Shown in pieces: positions 42,292 to 51,202 of a stretch of DNA of 64,000 nucleotides. The position numbers and the translations under genes are program-made. Positions within the stretch are counted from its first letter, which is position 1; each line of letters starts with the position of its first letter. A model generated the notes under the pieces. It did not search any database. It was not told the DNA's origin and saw nothing but the letters and a program-made list of their open reading frames with translations. The DNA is from Candidatus Izemoplasmatales bacterium (GTDB lineage: Bacteria > Bacillota_I > Bacilli_A > Izemoplasmatales > Hujiaoplasmataceae): NCBI GenBank assembly GCA_028698875.1, contig JAQVVR010000001.1, positions 62,001 to 126,000 on the forward strand, read 5' to 3'.

Positions 42292-43182
42292 ATGTCAACA
42301 ATTAATAATAGCATCGCCAAACAAATCATATACCCTGCTAAAAAAGCAACGCGTTGGTTTGGCATTGATATGCATGCTAATCTTTATCACGGTTGTTCTA
42401 ATGGATGTATTTATTGTGAATCGCGTAATGAATGTATTCCCAATGAAAATTTTGAACATATCACTTTCAAATCAAATACTATCGAAGTTTTAACCAACGA
42501 ATTATCACTTAAACCGAAGCATCAGATTGTATCAATCGGATCTTCCACTGATCCCTATAATCGGATGGAAGCTTCAGAACAACTAACAAGACAAGCCTTG
42601 GAAGTTATCGATGCATGTGAACTTGGAGTTGTTTTAACCACAAAGAACGATCTGATTATCCGCGACATTGATCTTTTAAAAAAAATACAAAGCCATTCTC
42701 CAGTTTTTGTTTTAATCACTATTACAACCTTTAACGACCAAGTGGCTGCTAAAATCGAACCTAGTGCCCCTAAACCAGCTGAGCGATTCAAAATAGTGTC
42801 TCGACTAACACAAGAAGGAATAATTTGTGGCATAAAAATGATGCCAATCATCCCTTTCATCAATGATACCGAACAAAACATCGAGAGTATAATTAAGGCC
42901 GCCAAAAATGCGGGTGCCAAGTTTATTTACCCGGCTTTTGGTATCTCTTTACGTGACCGCCAACGTTCTTATTTTTTTGATATGATTGAGAAAGAATTTC
43001 CAGGACTAAAGAATGTTTTTATGGATCTTTTTGGCAGTAAAGTTTCGTGTGTTTCGCCAAATGCACCTAAACTTAAAAAAGCTTTTGTTATCGAATGTAA
43101 AAAGCAAAAGCTACTATATGGAATGAAGGAAATCGTTCAGCTTGTTAAACCTTCTAAAACGATGCAAATGAAATTATTTTAA
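42292..43182 (+). CDS. SplB-like radical SAM protein
   Basis: A 296-residue radical S-adenosylmethionine enzyme of the COG1533 (SPL-like) group. The [4Fe-4S]/SAM motif is CSNGCIYC (CxxxCxxC) near residues 35-42, followed by a conserved SIGSSTDPYNRMEA block and TKNDLIIRDIDLL, both typical of this group. A C-terminal Cys (SCVSPNAP) is present. True spore photoproduct lyases have extra motifs and a C-terminal Cys at a set position; function in DNA repair is not proven, and there is no sporulation gene in the window. AGGAGGG precedes the ATG. Confidence 0.85.
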   Translation: MSTINNSIAKQIIYPAKKATRWFGIDMHANLYHGCSNGCIYCESRNECIPNENFEHITFKSNTIEVLTNELSLKPKHQIVSIGSSTDPYNRMEASEQLTRQALEVIDACELGVVLTTKNDLIIRDIDLLKKIQSHSPVFVLITITTFNDQVAAKIEPSAPKPAERFKIVSRLTQEGIICGIKMMPIIPFINDTEQNIESIIKAAKNAGAKFIYPAFGISLRDRQRSYFFDMIEKEFPGLKNVFMDLFGSKVSCVSPNAPKLKKAFVIECKKQKLLYGMKEIVQLVKPSKTMQMKLF

Positions 43183-43219
43183 CCCTTTTGATGGTTATTG
43201 ATGAAAGGAAGTGAGCCGT

Positions 43220-43891
43220 TTGGGTACCGACATTTTAAAATTCATCCTTGATTATTGGATTTACCTCTTGATTGTATTAGGATGTTTGGTTTTCATTATA
43301 ATCGTCTCAACTATCTTAAATCGTCAAAGTCGCTCTGTCAACACACCGCCATCGGATCCAACTGAACCAAAAGCAGAAGAAAAAATACGAGATGACAGTA
43401 ATAATCAACCGCTAGTTGTGTCCAAAGTTGAGCCTTCAATCATTGAAGGCAACGAACCCAAAATCGAAATAAGGACTAATTCCTTACCAATTATTGAAAA
43501 ATCAGGAACGATTATTACTTCCGCAATTGACCCTGCTGATCAAGCGTTACCATTTGATTCAGATTCGCTTGATTTAGAATCACTTGATTCCCCTCGGCTA
43601 GAATCGGAAGCAAACGAACAAGAGCCGAAGCAAACCGAAAATGTAATTATTGAAGAACCATTAAAGCCCGCACCAAAACCAAAACCCAAAAAAAATATGG
43701 GGAAGTATCACGTCATGTATCGTGATGATGGCAAATGGTATGTTAAACGCGAAGGTTCACCAAACATATTGCGGATCCTTGAAACACAAAGAGAAGCTGT
43801 TAGTTGGGCTACTATCAAGGCGTTAACTCAAAACGTTGGCATTGTAGTCCACAAACGTGACGGAAAAATAAGTAAAAACAATCCAATTTAA
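43220..43891 (+). CDS. Membrane-anchored protein with C-terminal DUF2188 domain
   Basis: A 223-residue protein with one N-terminal membrane helix (about residues 9-31), an acidic low-complexity linker rich in Glu, Pro, Asp and Ser, a short Pro/Lys hinge (KPAPKPKPKKN) and a C-terminal DUF2188-like domain (KYHVMYRDDGKWYVKREG...TQREAVSWATIKA...GIVVHKRDGKI). DUF2188 is a small beta domain of unknown role. No ATG fits; I choose TTG 43220 because AAGGAAGTGAG is well placed, with GTG 43211 as alternative. Confidence 0.75.
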   Translation: MGTDILKFILDYWIYLLIVLGCLVFIIIVSTILNRQSRSVNTPPSDPTEPKAEEKIRDDSNNQPLVVSKVEPSIIEGNEPKIEIRTNSLPIIEKSGTIITSAIDPADQALPFDSDSLDLESLDSPRLESEANEQEPKQTENVIIEEPLKPAPKPKPKKNMGKYHVMYRDDGKWYVKREGSPNILRILETQREAVSWATIKALTQNVGIVVHKRDGKISKNNPI

Positions 43892-43893
43892 AG

Positions 43894-43914
43894 AAGGCGT
43901 GAGCCTTTTTTTTT
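43894..43914 (+). terminator. Rho-independent terminator
   Basis: A 5-bp GC-containing stem (AAGGC 43894-43898 with GCCTT 43903-43907, loop GTGA) followed by a long T-run to 43914; directly after the DUF2188 gene. Confidence 0.75.
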
Positions 43915-43980
43915 AACGTTGTACCAATATATACGAAAATCACAATAAAAATATCCTTTCAATTGTTATTATATATGTAA

Positions 43981-44024
43981 GGAAACATTCAAGTATGGAA
44001 ATTACGATCTAATGATGGTAAAAT
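43981..44024 (+). promoter_or_regulatory. Candidate promoter(s) of the ECF sigma operon
   Basis: Two overlapping possibilities. A housekeeping-type extended -10, TGG-TAAAAT at 44016-44024, has no convincing -35. An ECF-like pair, GGAAAC (43981-43986) and CGATCT (44005-44010) with 18 nt between, resembles the GGAAC/CGTC class and would allow autoregulation. Confidence 0.4.
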
Positions 44025-44046
44025 AGATTAATACCGAGGTGCCATC

Positions 44047-44574
44047 ATGGATAATAATTTAAACAACCTCGTAAGAGCTCTGCAAGCTGGAGATGTCGAT
44101 GCTTTTGATCAAATCTATGAATTAACCTATAAAACCGTCTATTATTCGGCATTAGGGATTCTTAAAGATCAAAGTTTAGCAGAAGACATCACGCAGGACA
44201 CTTACATCAAGTTTATGAAGAGTCCTCAAAGTTATCACGAAAAAAATTTTTTGGCATATCTCATTACTATTGCTAAGCATCTGGCGATAAATGAGTACAA
44301 TGCTCGCAAACGAATGCAGTTTACCGATGATATCGAACAAAGTCACGAAATATCTTTTGCTGGTTGTATTGAAATTGATGCAGAAAAAAAGGAATTCATT
44401 GAACGAGCGTTGTCAGTTCTTGATCCTTTTGAAAAAAACGTGGTACTATTGTATACCCTCTCCAATATGACACATCATGAAATATCTCTTGTTTTATCAA
44501 AACCAATCGGTACAATTACTTGGACATATGCTAAAGCGCTTAAGAAAATCCGCGCCGCTATTAAGGAGGAGTAA
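44047..44574 (+). CDS. ECF-type RNA polymerase sigma factor
   Basis: A 175-residue sigma factor with only sigma-2 and sigma-4 domains. Sigma-2 is at about residues 10-80 (AEDITQDTYIKFMKSP carries the -10 recognition helix). Sigma-4 is at about 115-170 (LDPFEKNVVLLYTLSNMTHHEISLVLSKPIGTITWTYAKALKKIR, a helix-turn-helix for the -35). The length is typical for ECF factors. Its stop lies directly before the anti-sigma gene, with AAGGAGG for that gene inside its end. The pair indicates an envelope signal response. Confidence 0.92.
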   Translation: MDNNLNNLVRALQAGDVDAFDQIYELTYKTVYYSALGILKDQSLAEDITQDTYIKFMKSPQSYHEKNFLAYLITIAKHLAINEYNARKRMQFTDDIEQSHEISFAGCIEIDAEKKEFIERALSVLDPFEKNVVLLYTLSNMTHHEISLVLSKPIGTITWTYAKALKKIRAAIKEE

Positions 44575-44575
44575 G

Positions 44576-45445
44576 ATGAATATTTCCAAATTTAAACAAA
44601 TAATGCATGATCATGTTCATATGCTCGCTCCCAAAAACGAGGATTTTATAAATGAGGCAAAACAATATTTTTCAATCGATAATTCACATCCCTCTAAAAC
44701 AAGTAATTTTGCTTGGTCACGGTTGATTATATCCATTACCTCATTCATATTTTTGTTCTTTTTAACGACAACATTATTAATGGGAACACTTACAAAAGCA
44801 ACAGTCACTTTAGATATTAATCCTTCAGTAACTATCAAACTAAATTATTTCCATCGCGTTATCGCGATTGAAGCCATCAATCCAGAAGCCGAAGAATTAC
44901 TACAAGGAATCTCTACTGGCAATAAGACGGCACCAGAAATAGTCGAAGAATTATATGCAAAGGCTATCGAACTTGAATATTTATCGGAATCTTCAAATAA
45001 TGTGATACTCCTCGGAATTTCCGCAAATTCATACACAATCGAACAAGAATTTGAAGCGACATTTGCTGCACAAATTGATCAACCACAATTTCTATTTTTG
45101 AATTATCATACTAGTGATTCATCTTTATTCCCAGTTGTAATCGGCTCACCTTCCACAACTTCAGCTCTTCCTTCCGATGATTACCCTTTTGGATCAATCT
45201 ATGATAGTCAAAGCGGATCCTTGGATGAGTTTAAAAACAATCAAATATCAGCAGAATATACGACGTTATCTGAAGCTGAATTTCTCGAAATGGCCGCAGA
45301 ATATCAAGTCTCACCAGCCAAATTACAAATGGCAATCGCCGTTTTCAACGGATATGGCAATTATACCCTTATTCAAGACTTGGAATTTCTGCTTTCATTA
45401 CCAATTGCCGATTTACTCGCATTGTATCAAGGTATCTCAGAATAA
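44576..45445 (+). CDS. RsgI-like transmembrane anti-sigma factor
   Basis: A 289-residue protein with a short cytoplasmic N-terminus (residues 1-48), one membrane helix (about 49-70) and a large outer part. Just outside the membrane is TVTLDINPSVTIKLNYFHRVIAIEAINPEAEELL (residues 77-110; shown here only as motif start and end), the signature of the RsgI middle domain. In RsgI-type anti-sigmas this domain is described as autocleaving at the Asn-Pro bond, here Asn82-Pro83. The outer C-terminus is acidic with no recognised binding module. Unusually, the partner sigma is ECF-like rather than SigI. AAGGAGG supports ATG 44576. Confidence 0.82.
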   Translation: MNISKFKQIMHDHVHMLAPKNEDFINEAKQYFSIDNSHPSKTSNFAWSRLIISITSFIFLFFLTTTLLMGTLTKATVTLDINPSVTIKLNYFHRVIAIEAINPEAEELLQGISTGNKTAPEIVEELYAKAIELEYLSESSNNVILLGISANSYTIEQEFEATFAAQIDQPQFLFLNYHTSDSSLFPVVIGSPSTTSALPSDDYPFGSIYDSQSGSLDEFKNNQISAEYTTLSEAEFLEMAAEYQVSPAKLQMAIAVFNGYGNYTLIQDLEFLLSLPIADLLALYQGISE

Positions 45446-45453
45446 GCCGACAT

Positions 45454-45495
45454 AAAAAGCACTCTTCCGCAAAATAAAGAAGAGTGCTTTTTTTT
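45454..45495. terminator. Terminator between the anti-sigma gene and the convergent YwaF-like gene
   Basis: A 14-bp stem (45454-45467 with 45479-45492) with an A-rich 5' flank and a long T-run on the plus strand. It can act on both strands. Confidence 0.88.
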
Positions 45496-46297
45496 ATCCC
45501 TTTAATCGGCTTCGTTGATGAATATACCAATTGGACGCCAGATACACTAATAAGAAACCAAGAGCACAGAGCATTACCAGAAAGATGACATGCCAACCAT
45601 TAGGAAGAATATTAACTATCGGGATGGGTCCATTTGCGAAGGGATTAACCATTAAAAACATGTTGTTTGCCCCGGGTGTAATGAACAAATTACCAACCAT
45701 TGCCCAAATAAGCACTCCGATACTACCGAGTAAGCAATGATACCAGTAGCGCCTATCAAAATGGAAATTATCGATTTTAATTAAATAGCAGGGAAGAAAG
45801 ACTAGTAGGAAATGAACAAATAAGGTTCGTAATAAAGGGAATGTGATAACGATTGGATCACCAAATAAAACGCCTACAGGATATATCATGACAGCTAGTC
45901 CACCGATAATCGAGGCAGAAAAAACAAAGTTTTTGAGTGGTTTTATGTTAAAAGCAATCACTAACGGCAATAAAACGTTGTTTATACCACATACCTGAAA
46001 TGAGATAAATGTTCTTACATCCCAAAACGGATGGGAAGCAGTACTGATTGTCGCTCCGAAATGGTTCCACTCCCAAACAAAGATTGCTTCACCCCCGTAT
46101 TTAAATATTAACAATAACAAGCATGAACTAATAATGATAATCTTTTGTACGGTTTTATTGCGGTTATTAATTACTTTCATTAACAAGAAAAATAGCAGCA
46201 CGCAAACCGCCAAATAGACAAAGTGTTGCCATTTAAACAAGTACATATCCGGATTTGAATCCATTCCTTCACTGGAAAAGAAATCTACTAAAAACAT
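45494..46297 (-). CDS. YwaF-family (TIGR02206-like) membrane protein
   Basis: A 267-residue polytopic protein with about seven membrane helices. Family features seen are WQHFVY near the N-terminus, a conserved FQVCGINNVLLPL, RTLFVHFLLVFLP, and the motif VNPFANGPIPIVNILPNGWHV near the C-terminus. The function of the family is unknown. The gene is transcribed against the sigma/anti-sigma pair and shares their terminator. Confidence 0.8.
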   Translation of the reverse strand: MFLVDFFSSEGMDSNPDMYLFKWQHFVYLAVCVLLFFLLMKVINNRNKTVQKIIIISSCLLLLIFKYGGEAIFVWEWNHFGATISTASHPFWDVRTFISFQVCGINNVLLPLVIAFNIKPLKNFVFSASIIGGLAVMIYPVGVLFGDPIVITFPLLRTLFVHFLLVFLPCYLIKIDNFHFDRRYWYHCLLGSIGVLIWAMVGNLFITPGANNMFLMVNPFANGPIPIVNILPNGWHVIFLVMLCALGFLLVYLASNWYIHQRSRLKG

Positions 46298-46397
46298 GGT
46301 CGTCCTCGCTTAACAATAATTGATTACAATTATACAATAACATTCCTTTTCGAAAAACATTCTTTACAAAATTAATGCATTTCTTTAAAATAGAGTG

Positions 46398-46425
46398 TTG
46401 AAAATTCTAATAAATAGTGTAGAAT
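46398..46425 (+). promoter_or_regulatory. Promoter of the nucleoside kinase gene
   Basis: -35 TTGAAA (46398-46403), 16-nt spacer, -10 TAGAAT (46420-46425). A TATAAT at 46425-46430 would need a 21-nt spacer and is less likely. Confidence 0.6.
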
Positions 46426-46460
46426 ATAATATTGCACTAAGAAAATAAGGAGGAATCATC

Positions 46461-48089
46461 GTGATCACAGTAAAAATCGGATCCGATCAATTCCAATACG
46501 CTTCAAGTATTCGTTTGGAAGAAATCGCTTCAAAGTACGCGGGACCGTTTTATGCCGCGAAAGTTAATAATCGCCTACGAGAATTGTCTTTTGAACTAAC
46601 CTATGATGCAACAGTGGAATTGCTAGATTACCATTCGGTCGATTCCACACGGATATATGCCACTAGTATGCGGTATCTTATTTGTATGGCTTTTTCTCGG
46701 GTTTATCCAGAATTACAGATTAAATTTTCAAATAGTATTTCCATGGGTATTTATGGCCGCGCAATTAATGGTGAGGTTAATCCATCCATGATTGCCAGAA
46801 TCGTCGAGGAAATGCATTATATAATTAAGCAAGACTTGCCTATTGTTCGAAAAAAAGAAACAATTAACAAAATAAGTCGTTATTATAGCAGTAAAGGCTT
46901 AAATGATAAGGTCGAAACGTTAAAGTATCGGAAAGAAAAGGTTAATATTTATGTGTGTGATGGCTATATCAATTACATGTATGGGTATATGGTGCCTTCA
47001 ACTAGGTATTTAACCGAATTTGAACTTTTTTATTACAGCCCCGGTTTTTTAGCCCGGTTTCCGCGAATTGAAGCAAATGGCCAAATTCCAGAATTTAATG
47101 ACTCTCCTCGCTTTTTACGAGTTTTGAATCGCGCGGAAAATTGGGCGATAAATTGTGATGCTGACATGATATACAAAATCAACAAAAAGATTGAAGCTCA
47201 TCGCGAAGTAGAATTCGTCAACATGTGTGAAACCCTTCACAATAATCAACTATGTACACTGGGTGAAATTATCTCTGGAGATATCGATAATATCCGTTTA
47301 ATTGCCATAGCCGGTCCATCTTCAAGCGGCAAGACGACATTTTGCCGTCGGTTAGAAATTGAGCTGTTGACGCGCGGGGTTCGTCCTTTTCCTATTTCTA
47401 TCGACAATTACTATTTACCTGCAGAACAAGCGCCGATTGATGAATTTGGAAAACCCGATTTTGAACATGTTAGCGCGCTTGATTTGGAACTATTCAACCA
47501 AAATATCGCTGACTTAATTGCCGGAAAACCAGTTTCATTGCCCATCTTTGATTTTAAGGAACATGTCCGTAAGTTTAGCGAACCCCAAGTTATTACTTCG
47601 AAAAATCCGATTATTATTGAAGGAATTCACGCTTTGAATGATAAATTGACTTCGTTTATACCTTCAGATAAAAAATTTAAAATATATATATCTCCATTTG
47701 CCCAAATCAATATCGATAACAATAATCCAATCAACCTTACTGATTTACGCTTGCTTCGTCGAATTGTTCGCGACCTGCAATTCCGGAACACATCACCGGA
47801 AAAAACATTAAGCATGTGGTCATCAGTTCGCCGGGGTGAATACAAATGGATTTATCCATTTATTGAAAATGCCAATTTCATATATAATTCAGAATTGACA
47901 TATGAAATTTGTGTCTTAAAAAAATATGCTTTAACCGCGCTTCGCAACATTCCCAATGATTCCGAATATTATGTTACTGCTAATCGATTAATTAAGTTTT
48001 TAAAGTATTTCAAGGACATCAACGATTGGTTAGTCCCATGTAATTCATTACTACGCGAATTCATTGGTAAAAGCGTTTTTGAACACTAA
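46461..48089 (+). CDS. Nucleoside (uridine-type) kinase with N-terminal TGS/ThrRS-editing-like region
   Basis: A 542-residue protein. Residues 1-65 look like a TGS domain and about 60-210 like the second additional (editing-like) domain of threonyl-tRNA synthetase (DSTRIYATSMRYLICMAFSRVYPELQIKFSNS). From residue 280 there is a uridine kinase/phosphoribulokinase domain with P-loop AIAGPSSSGKTTFCRRL, SIDNYYL, DFEHVSALDLELF and IIIEGIHALN. This fusion is a recognised, poorly studied 'nucleoside kinase' group. Start is a GTG at 46461 with AGGAGG in good position. It is followed by a terminator that overlaps its stop codon. Confidence 0.85.
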   Translation: MITVKIGSDQFQYASSIRLEEIASKYAGPFYAAKVNNRLRELSFELTYDATVELLDYHSVDSTRIYATSMRYLICMAFSRVYPELQIKFSNSISMGIYGRAINGEVNPSMIARIVEEMHYIIKQDLPIVRKKETINKISRYYSSKGLNDKVETLKYRKEKVNIYVCDGYINYMYGYMVPSTRYLTEFELFYYSPGFLARFPRIEANGQIPEFNDSPRFLRVLNRAENWAINCDADMIYKINKKIEAHREVEFVNMCETLHNNQLCTLGEIISGDIDNIRLIAIAGPSSSGKTTFCRRLEIELLTRGVRPFPISIDNYYLPAEQAPIDEFGKPDFEHVSALDLELFNQNIADLIAGKPVSLPIFDFKEHVRKFSEPQVITSKNPIIIEGIHALNDKLTSFIPSDKKFKIYISPFAQINIDNNNPINLTDLRLLRRIVRDLQFRNTSPEKTLSMWSSVRRGEYKWIYPFIENANFIYNSELTYEICVLKKYALTALRNIPNDSEYYVTANRLIKFLKYFKDINDWLVPCNSLLREFIGKSVFEH

Positions 48090-48110
48090 TAAAATAGTGT
48101 TCTTTTTTTT
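48081..48110 (+). terminator. Rho-independent terminator overlapping the kinase stop codon
   Basis: An 8-bp stem (GAACACTA 48081-48088 with TAGTGTTC 48095-48102), 6-nt loop, then eight T. The stop codon at 48087-48089 lies inside it. Confidence 0.88.
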
Positions 48111-48133
48111 GCTTACGATTATTCCTGATACCG

Positions 48134-48162
48134 TTGTCAAACAGCATTAATTTTGTTATAAT
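48134..48162 (+). promoter_or_regulatory. Promoter of the TSCPD-glgA-glgC unit
   Basis: -35 TTGTCA (48134-48139), 17-nt spacer, -10 TATAAT (48157-48162) preceded by TGT (extended -10). Confidence 0.78.
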
Positions 48163-48220
48163 AAGCCAGAAATAGCAATGGAAAGAACAATCGACTGTTT
48201 CATTAAAGAAAGGACACTTC

Positions 48221-48469
48221 ATGAAGCATATCACTTATCGAACAAAAAATGTCTGCTCTGAACAAATAGATTTTGATTTGACTGATACCAACAAAATTGT
48301 TAATTGCCAGTTTACCGGTGGTTGTCATGGCAATCTTCTGGCGATTTGTAAGCTTGTTGAAGGCCAGGAAGCTGTTCGAATCGCTAAGCTTCTTAAAGAC
48401 AATCGTTGCGGGTCAAATCAAACCAGTTGTGCCGATCAACTTGCAATCGCAATAATAAGTAATCTGTAG
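48221..48469 (+). CDS. TSCPD-domain protein
   Basis: An 82-residue stand-alone TSCPD domain (related to TIGR03905). It has six Cys (residues 12, 29, 35, 43, 63 and 70), with VCSEQI near the N-terminus, FTGGCHGNL in the middle and CGSNQTSCADQLA at the end, the motif that names the family. Likely metal or cluster binding; TSCPD domains also occur at the C-terminus of some ribonucleotide reductases. It is first in a unit with glgA, 24 nt before that start. Confidence 0.88.
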   Translation: MKHITYRTKNVCSEQIDFDLTDTNKIVNCQFTGGCHGNLLAICKLVEGQEAVRIAKLLKDNRCGSNQTSCADQLAIAIISNL

Positions 48470-48492
48470 TTTAAAAAAAGGGGGGGGAAACG

Positions 48493-49920
48493 ATGAATAT
48501 TCTCTTTGTAGCCGCTGAGTGTAGTCCATTTGTCAAAATCGGGGGATTAGCCGATGTCATCGGTTCTTTACCTCAAGCATTAAAGCATCTGAATAACTGT
48601 GAAGTCCGGGTCATCATTCCTAAATATAAGATTATTCCCAATAAATATAAAGATAAGATGTCGCTCATCAAGGAATTTTGGATTGAATTGGGAGATAAGA
48701 AAACCATCTATGTTGGCTTGCAGACACTAAAGCTTGGCGCAATCAGATACTATTTCATTGATAACCTATATTCGTTTGGTGATCGCGATAATGTTTATAA
48801 CTATAATGATGATTCAGAACGATTTGCTTATTTTCAAAAAGCAGTTATTGAATCATTGCCATATCTTGATTTTAAACCTGATATCATCCATGTCAATGAC
48901 TGGCATGCAGCGATGATTCCATTATTATTAAAAAGTAAATATTCCCAATATGACAATATTAAAACTGTTCTCACGATTCATAATTTAGCTTATCAAGGCA
49001 TCTTTTCTATTAATGATTACCATTATTTTAATATTAACTATGATAGTCGTTTTGAGTATGAAGGTTTTCTAAATTACCTAAAAAGTGGAATCGTATGTGC
49101 TGATCTTGTTACTACCGTATCCGAAACTTACGCTAAAGAGATTATGACCGATGCTTTCGGTCATGGGATGCAATTACTTTTACGGCAAAGAGCTTCATCA
49201 GTAGTTGGAATCATTAATGGAATTAGTCATATTGAATATAATCCCGCTTCCGATCGTTTGTTAGCGGAAAATTATGACTATCTATCGGTTGAATCCGGCA
49301 AGAAAAGTAATAAGCTGATGCTTTACCGCCGCTTAAATGCCGACTTTAATATTCATCTGCCTTTGATATCCATCATATCGCGGCTGGTAGAACAAAAAGG
49401 ATTAGACTTGGTATGCTCGATAATCGAAGAGGTTCTTGACACATACGAATGTGTTTTTGTTGTTCTTGGCAATGGTGAAGCTGATTTCGAGACATTTTTT
49501 CAAAAACTGGCAATTAAATATCCAAAAAAGGTACGAATATATATTGGGTTTGATAATCGCCTAGCTCATTTAATATATGCGGCATCTGATTTATTCTTAA
49601 TGCCTTCTAAATTTGAACCGTGTGGGCTTGGGCAACTTATTGCGTTACGTTATGGTACACTACCATTAGTGCGAGAAACCGGCGGTTTAGCAGACACAGT
49701 TATTCCATATAACGAACTTGATTCAACTGGCTATGGTTTCAGTTTTAGTCGGTATAACCCCAAGGATTTGCACAAAACCATAAATTATGCGCTTAATGTT
49801 TACAATGATAGTCATAAATCTTGGGATCTTTTAGTTCAAAATGCGATGGCTGCCGATTTCGGTTGGCCTCGCTTCGCCAAACTTTATAAGAAGCAGTATC
49901 ATAAATTATTGAAAGGGTGA
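48493..49920 (+). CDS. glgA: Glycogen synthase
   Basis: Transfers glucose from ADP-glucose to a growing alpha-1,4-glucan. The 475-residue GT5 enzyme starts NILFVAAECSPFVKIGGLADVIGSLP with the ADP-glucose binding K-x-GGL motif. It also has HVNDWHAAMIPL, TIHNLAYQG, a second glucosyltransferase domain with SRLVEQKGLDL, and PSKFEPCGLGQLIALRYGTLP with the catalytic Glu. Its ribosome binding site sits in a tract of seven A and eight G. glgC follows after 5 nt. No branching enzyme or phosphorylase is in the window. Confidence 0.96.
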   Translation: MNILFVAAECSPFVKIGGLADVIGSLPQALKHLNNCEVRVIIPKYKIIPNKYKDKMSLIKEFWIELGDKKTIYVGLQTLKLGAIRYYFIDNLYSFGDRDNVYNYNDDSERFAYFQKAVIESLPYLDFKPDIIHVNDWHAAMIPLLLKSKYSQYDNIKTVLTIHNLAYQGIFSINDYHYFNINYDSRFEYEGFLNYLKSGIVCADLVTTVSETYAKEIMTDAFGHGMQLLLRQRASSVVGIINGISHIEYNPASDRLLAENYDYLSVESGKKSNKLMLYRRLNADFNIHLPLISIISRLVEQKGLDLVCSIIEEVLDTYECVFVVLGNGEADFETFFQKLAIKYPKKVRIYIGFDNRLAHLIYAASDLFLMPSKFEPCGLGQLIALRYGTLPLVRETGGLADTVIPYNELDSTGYGFSFSRYNPKDLHKTINYALNVYNDSHKSWDLLVQNAMAADFGWPRFAKLYKKQYHKLLKG

Positions 49921-49925
49921 TTAAT

Positions 49926-51161
49926 ATGGAAGTGTTGGCATTGATTTTAGCTGGTGGAAGAGGTGCTCGTCTTGATATTTTGTCAGAAAAGCGGGTTAAA
50001 CCAAGTGTCCCGTTTGCAGGCAAATATCGCATAATCGATTTCACGTTGTCTAATTGTTCAAATTCAGGGATATATAATATTGCGATTTTAACACAATATT
50101 TGCCATATTCACTCAACGATCATATCGGCTCGGGGAAACCTTGGGACTTAGATCGACGTGATTCAAAGGTAACATTATTGCAACCACATAGCGAGTGGTA
50201 TGCAGGTACGGCTGATGCAGTCCGTAAGAATATTAATTTTATCGAAGATAGTAACCCTAAGTATGTTTTAATTCTTTCCGGTGATCATATCTACAAGATG
50301 GATTATGCGAAAATGTTGGCTCATCACATTGCTAAAAATGCGGATTTGACCATCGCTTCCAAAATTGTTGATATCCGTGAGGCTTCACGCTTTGGAATTC
50401 TTGAGGCTGACAACAGTGATCGTATCTCGCATTTCATTGAAAAGCCGAAAGAGCCAAAATCGAATTTGGCTTCGATGGGTATTTATATATTCAACACCGA
50501 TGTTTTACTGGAAATATTACGGACTAATACGATTCCCGATTTAGATTTTGGTTCTCATATCATTCCTGCGATGATAAAAAACAGTAATGTTTATGCATTC
50601 AAATTTTATGACTATTGGAAAGATGTTGGTACATACGATTCATATTTATCTTCAAACCTCGAATTAATTGAGACTGTTGACAAAATCCCTTTGGATATGT
50701 ATGACCCAAAATGGAAAATCTACACCAAGTCAGAGGATATGCCTGCAGTTAAAATCGGTTCTAAAGCTTTGATTCGTCAAGCACTCCTTTCCAATGGATC
50801 AATTGTGACTGGTACAGTTGAAAGAAGTGTATTATCTCCGGGTGTTGTCATTCATCCGCTTGCCCGGGTATCAAACAGTGTTTTTCTCAATGATGTTCAA
50901 ATAATGCCTGGGGCGATTGTTGAAAATTGCATTATTGACAAGCATACCGTTATTGGTCGGAATGCCATGGTTGGTTTTGGCGATGATTTGACTCCTAATG
51001 CAGAAAATCCCGAGTTGCTTTCCAGCGGAATAACGGTTTTGGGTAAAAATCTGCACGTCCCCGAGAATATGATTATTGGTAGAAATTGTCGAATATTCTC
51101 AACTGCTGACCTTACTAAAGTGTCAGACAATATTATTCCTTCTGGCTCAACAATACGATAA
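49926..51161 (+). CDS. glgC: Glucose-1-phosphate adenylyltransferase
   Basis: Makes ADP-glucose, the committed step of glycogen synthesis. In this 411-residue protein the N-terminal nucleotidyltransferase domain has LILAGGRGARL near residue 7, KPSVPFAGKYRIIDFTLSN, WYAGTADAVRKN and SGDHIYKMDY; a C-terminal left-handed beta-helix follows from about residue 290. All core GlgC motifs are present, so it is the catalytic rather than a GlgD-type subunit. The ATG at 49926 is preferred over GTG 49917, which lies in the GAAAGGGTG binding site. It is coupled to glgA upstream. Confidence 0.94.
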   Translation: MEVLALILAGGRGARLDILSEKRVKPSVPFAGKYRIIDFTLSNCSNSGIYNIAILTQYLPYSLNDHIGSGKPWDLDRRDSKVTLLQPHSEWYAGTADAVRKNINFIEDSNPKYVLILSGDHIYKMDYAKMLAHHIAKNADLTIASKIVDIREASRFGILEADNSDRISHFIEKPKEPKSNLASMGIYIFNTDVLLEILRTNTIPDLDFGSHIIPAMIKNSNVYAFKFYDYWKDVGTYDSYLSSNLELIETVDKIPLDMYDPKWKIYTKSEDMPAVKIGSKALIRQALLSNGSIVTGTVERSVLSPGVVIHPLARVSNSVFLNDVQIMPGAIVENCIIDKHTVIGRNAMVGFGDDLTPNAENPELLSSGITVLGKNLHVPENMIIGRNCRIFSTADLTKVSDNIIPSGSTIR

Positions 51162-51164
51162 CGT

Positions 51165-51190
51165 AAAAAAAACACTGTATAAACAGTGTT
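51165..51190 (-). terminator. Terminator of the tRNA-Thr transcript
   Basis: Perfect 8-bp stem (AACACTGT 51171-51178 with ACAGTGTT 51183-51190), loop ATAA. On the minus strand the stem is followed by at least six T (51170-51165); on the plus strand no T-run follows. Confidence 0.88.
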
Positions 51191-51202
51191 ATCTTGTAAA
51201 TC

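Noticed and set aside
42292-43182. Bona fide spore photoproduct lyase as evidence of sporulation
   Set aside because: The radical SAM motif and SPL-like profile are present, but no sporulation gene is in the window and SPL-like proteins of other function are common.
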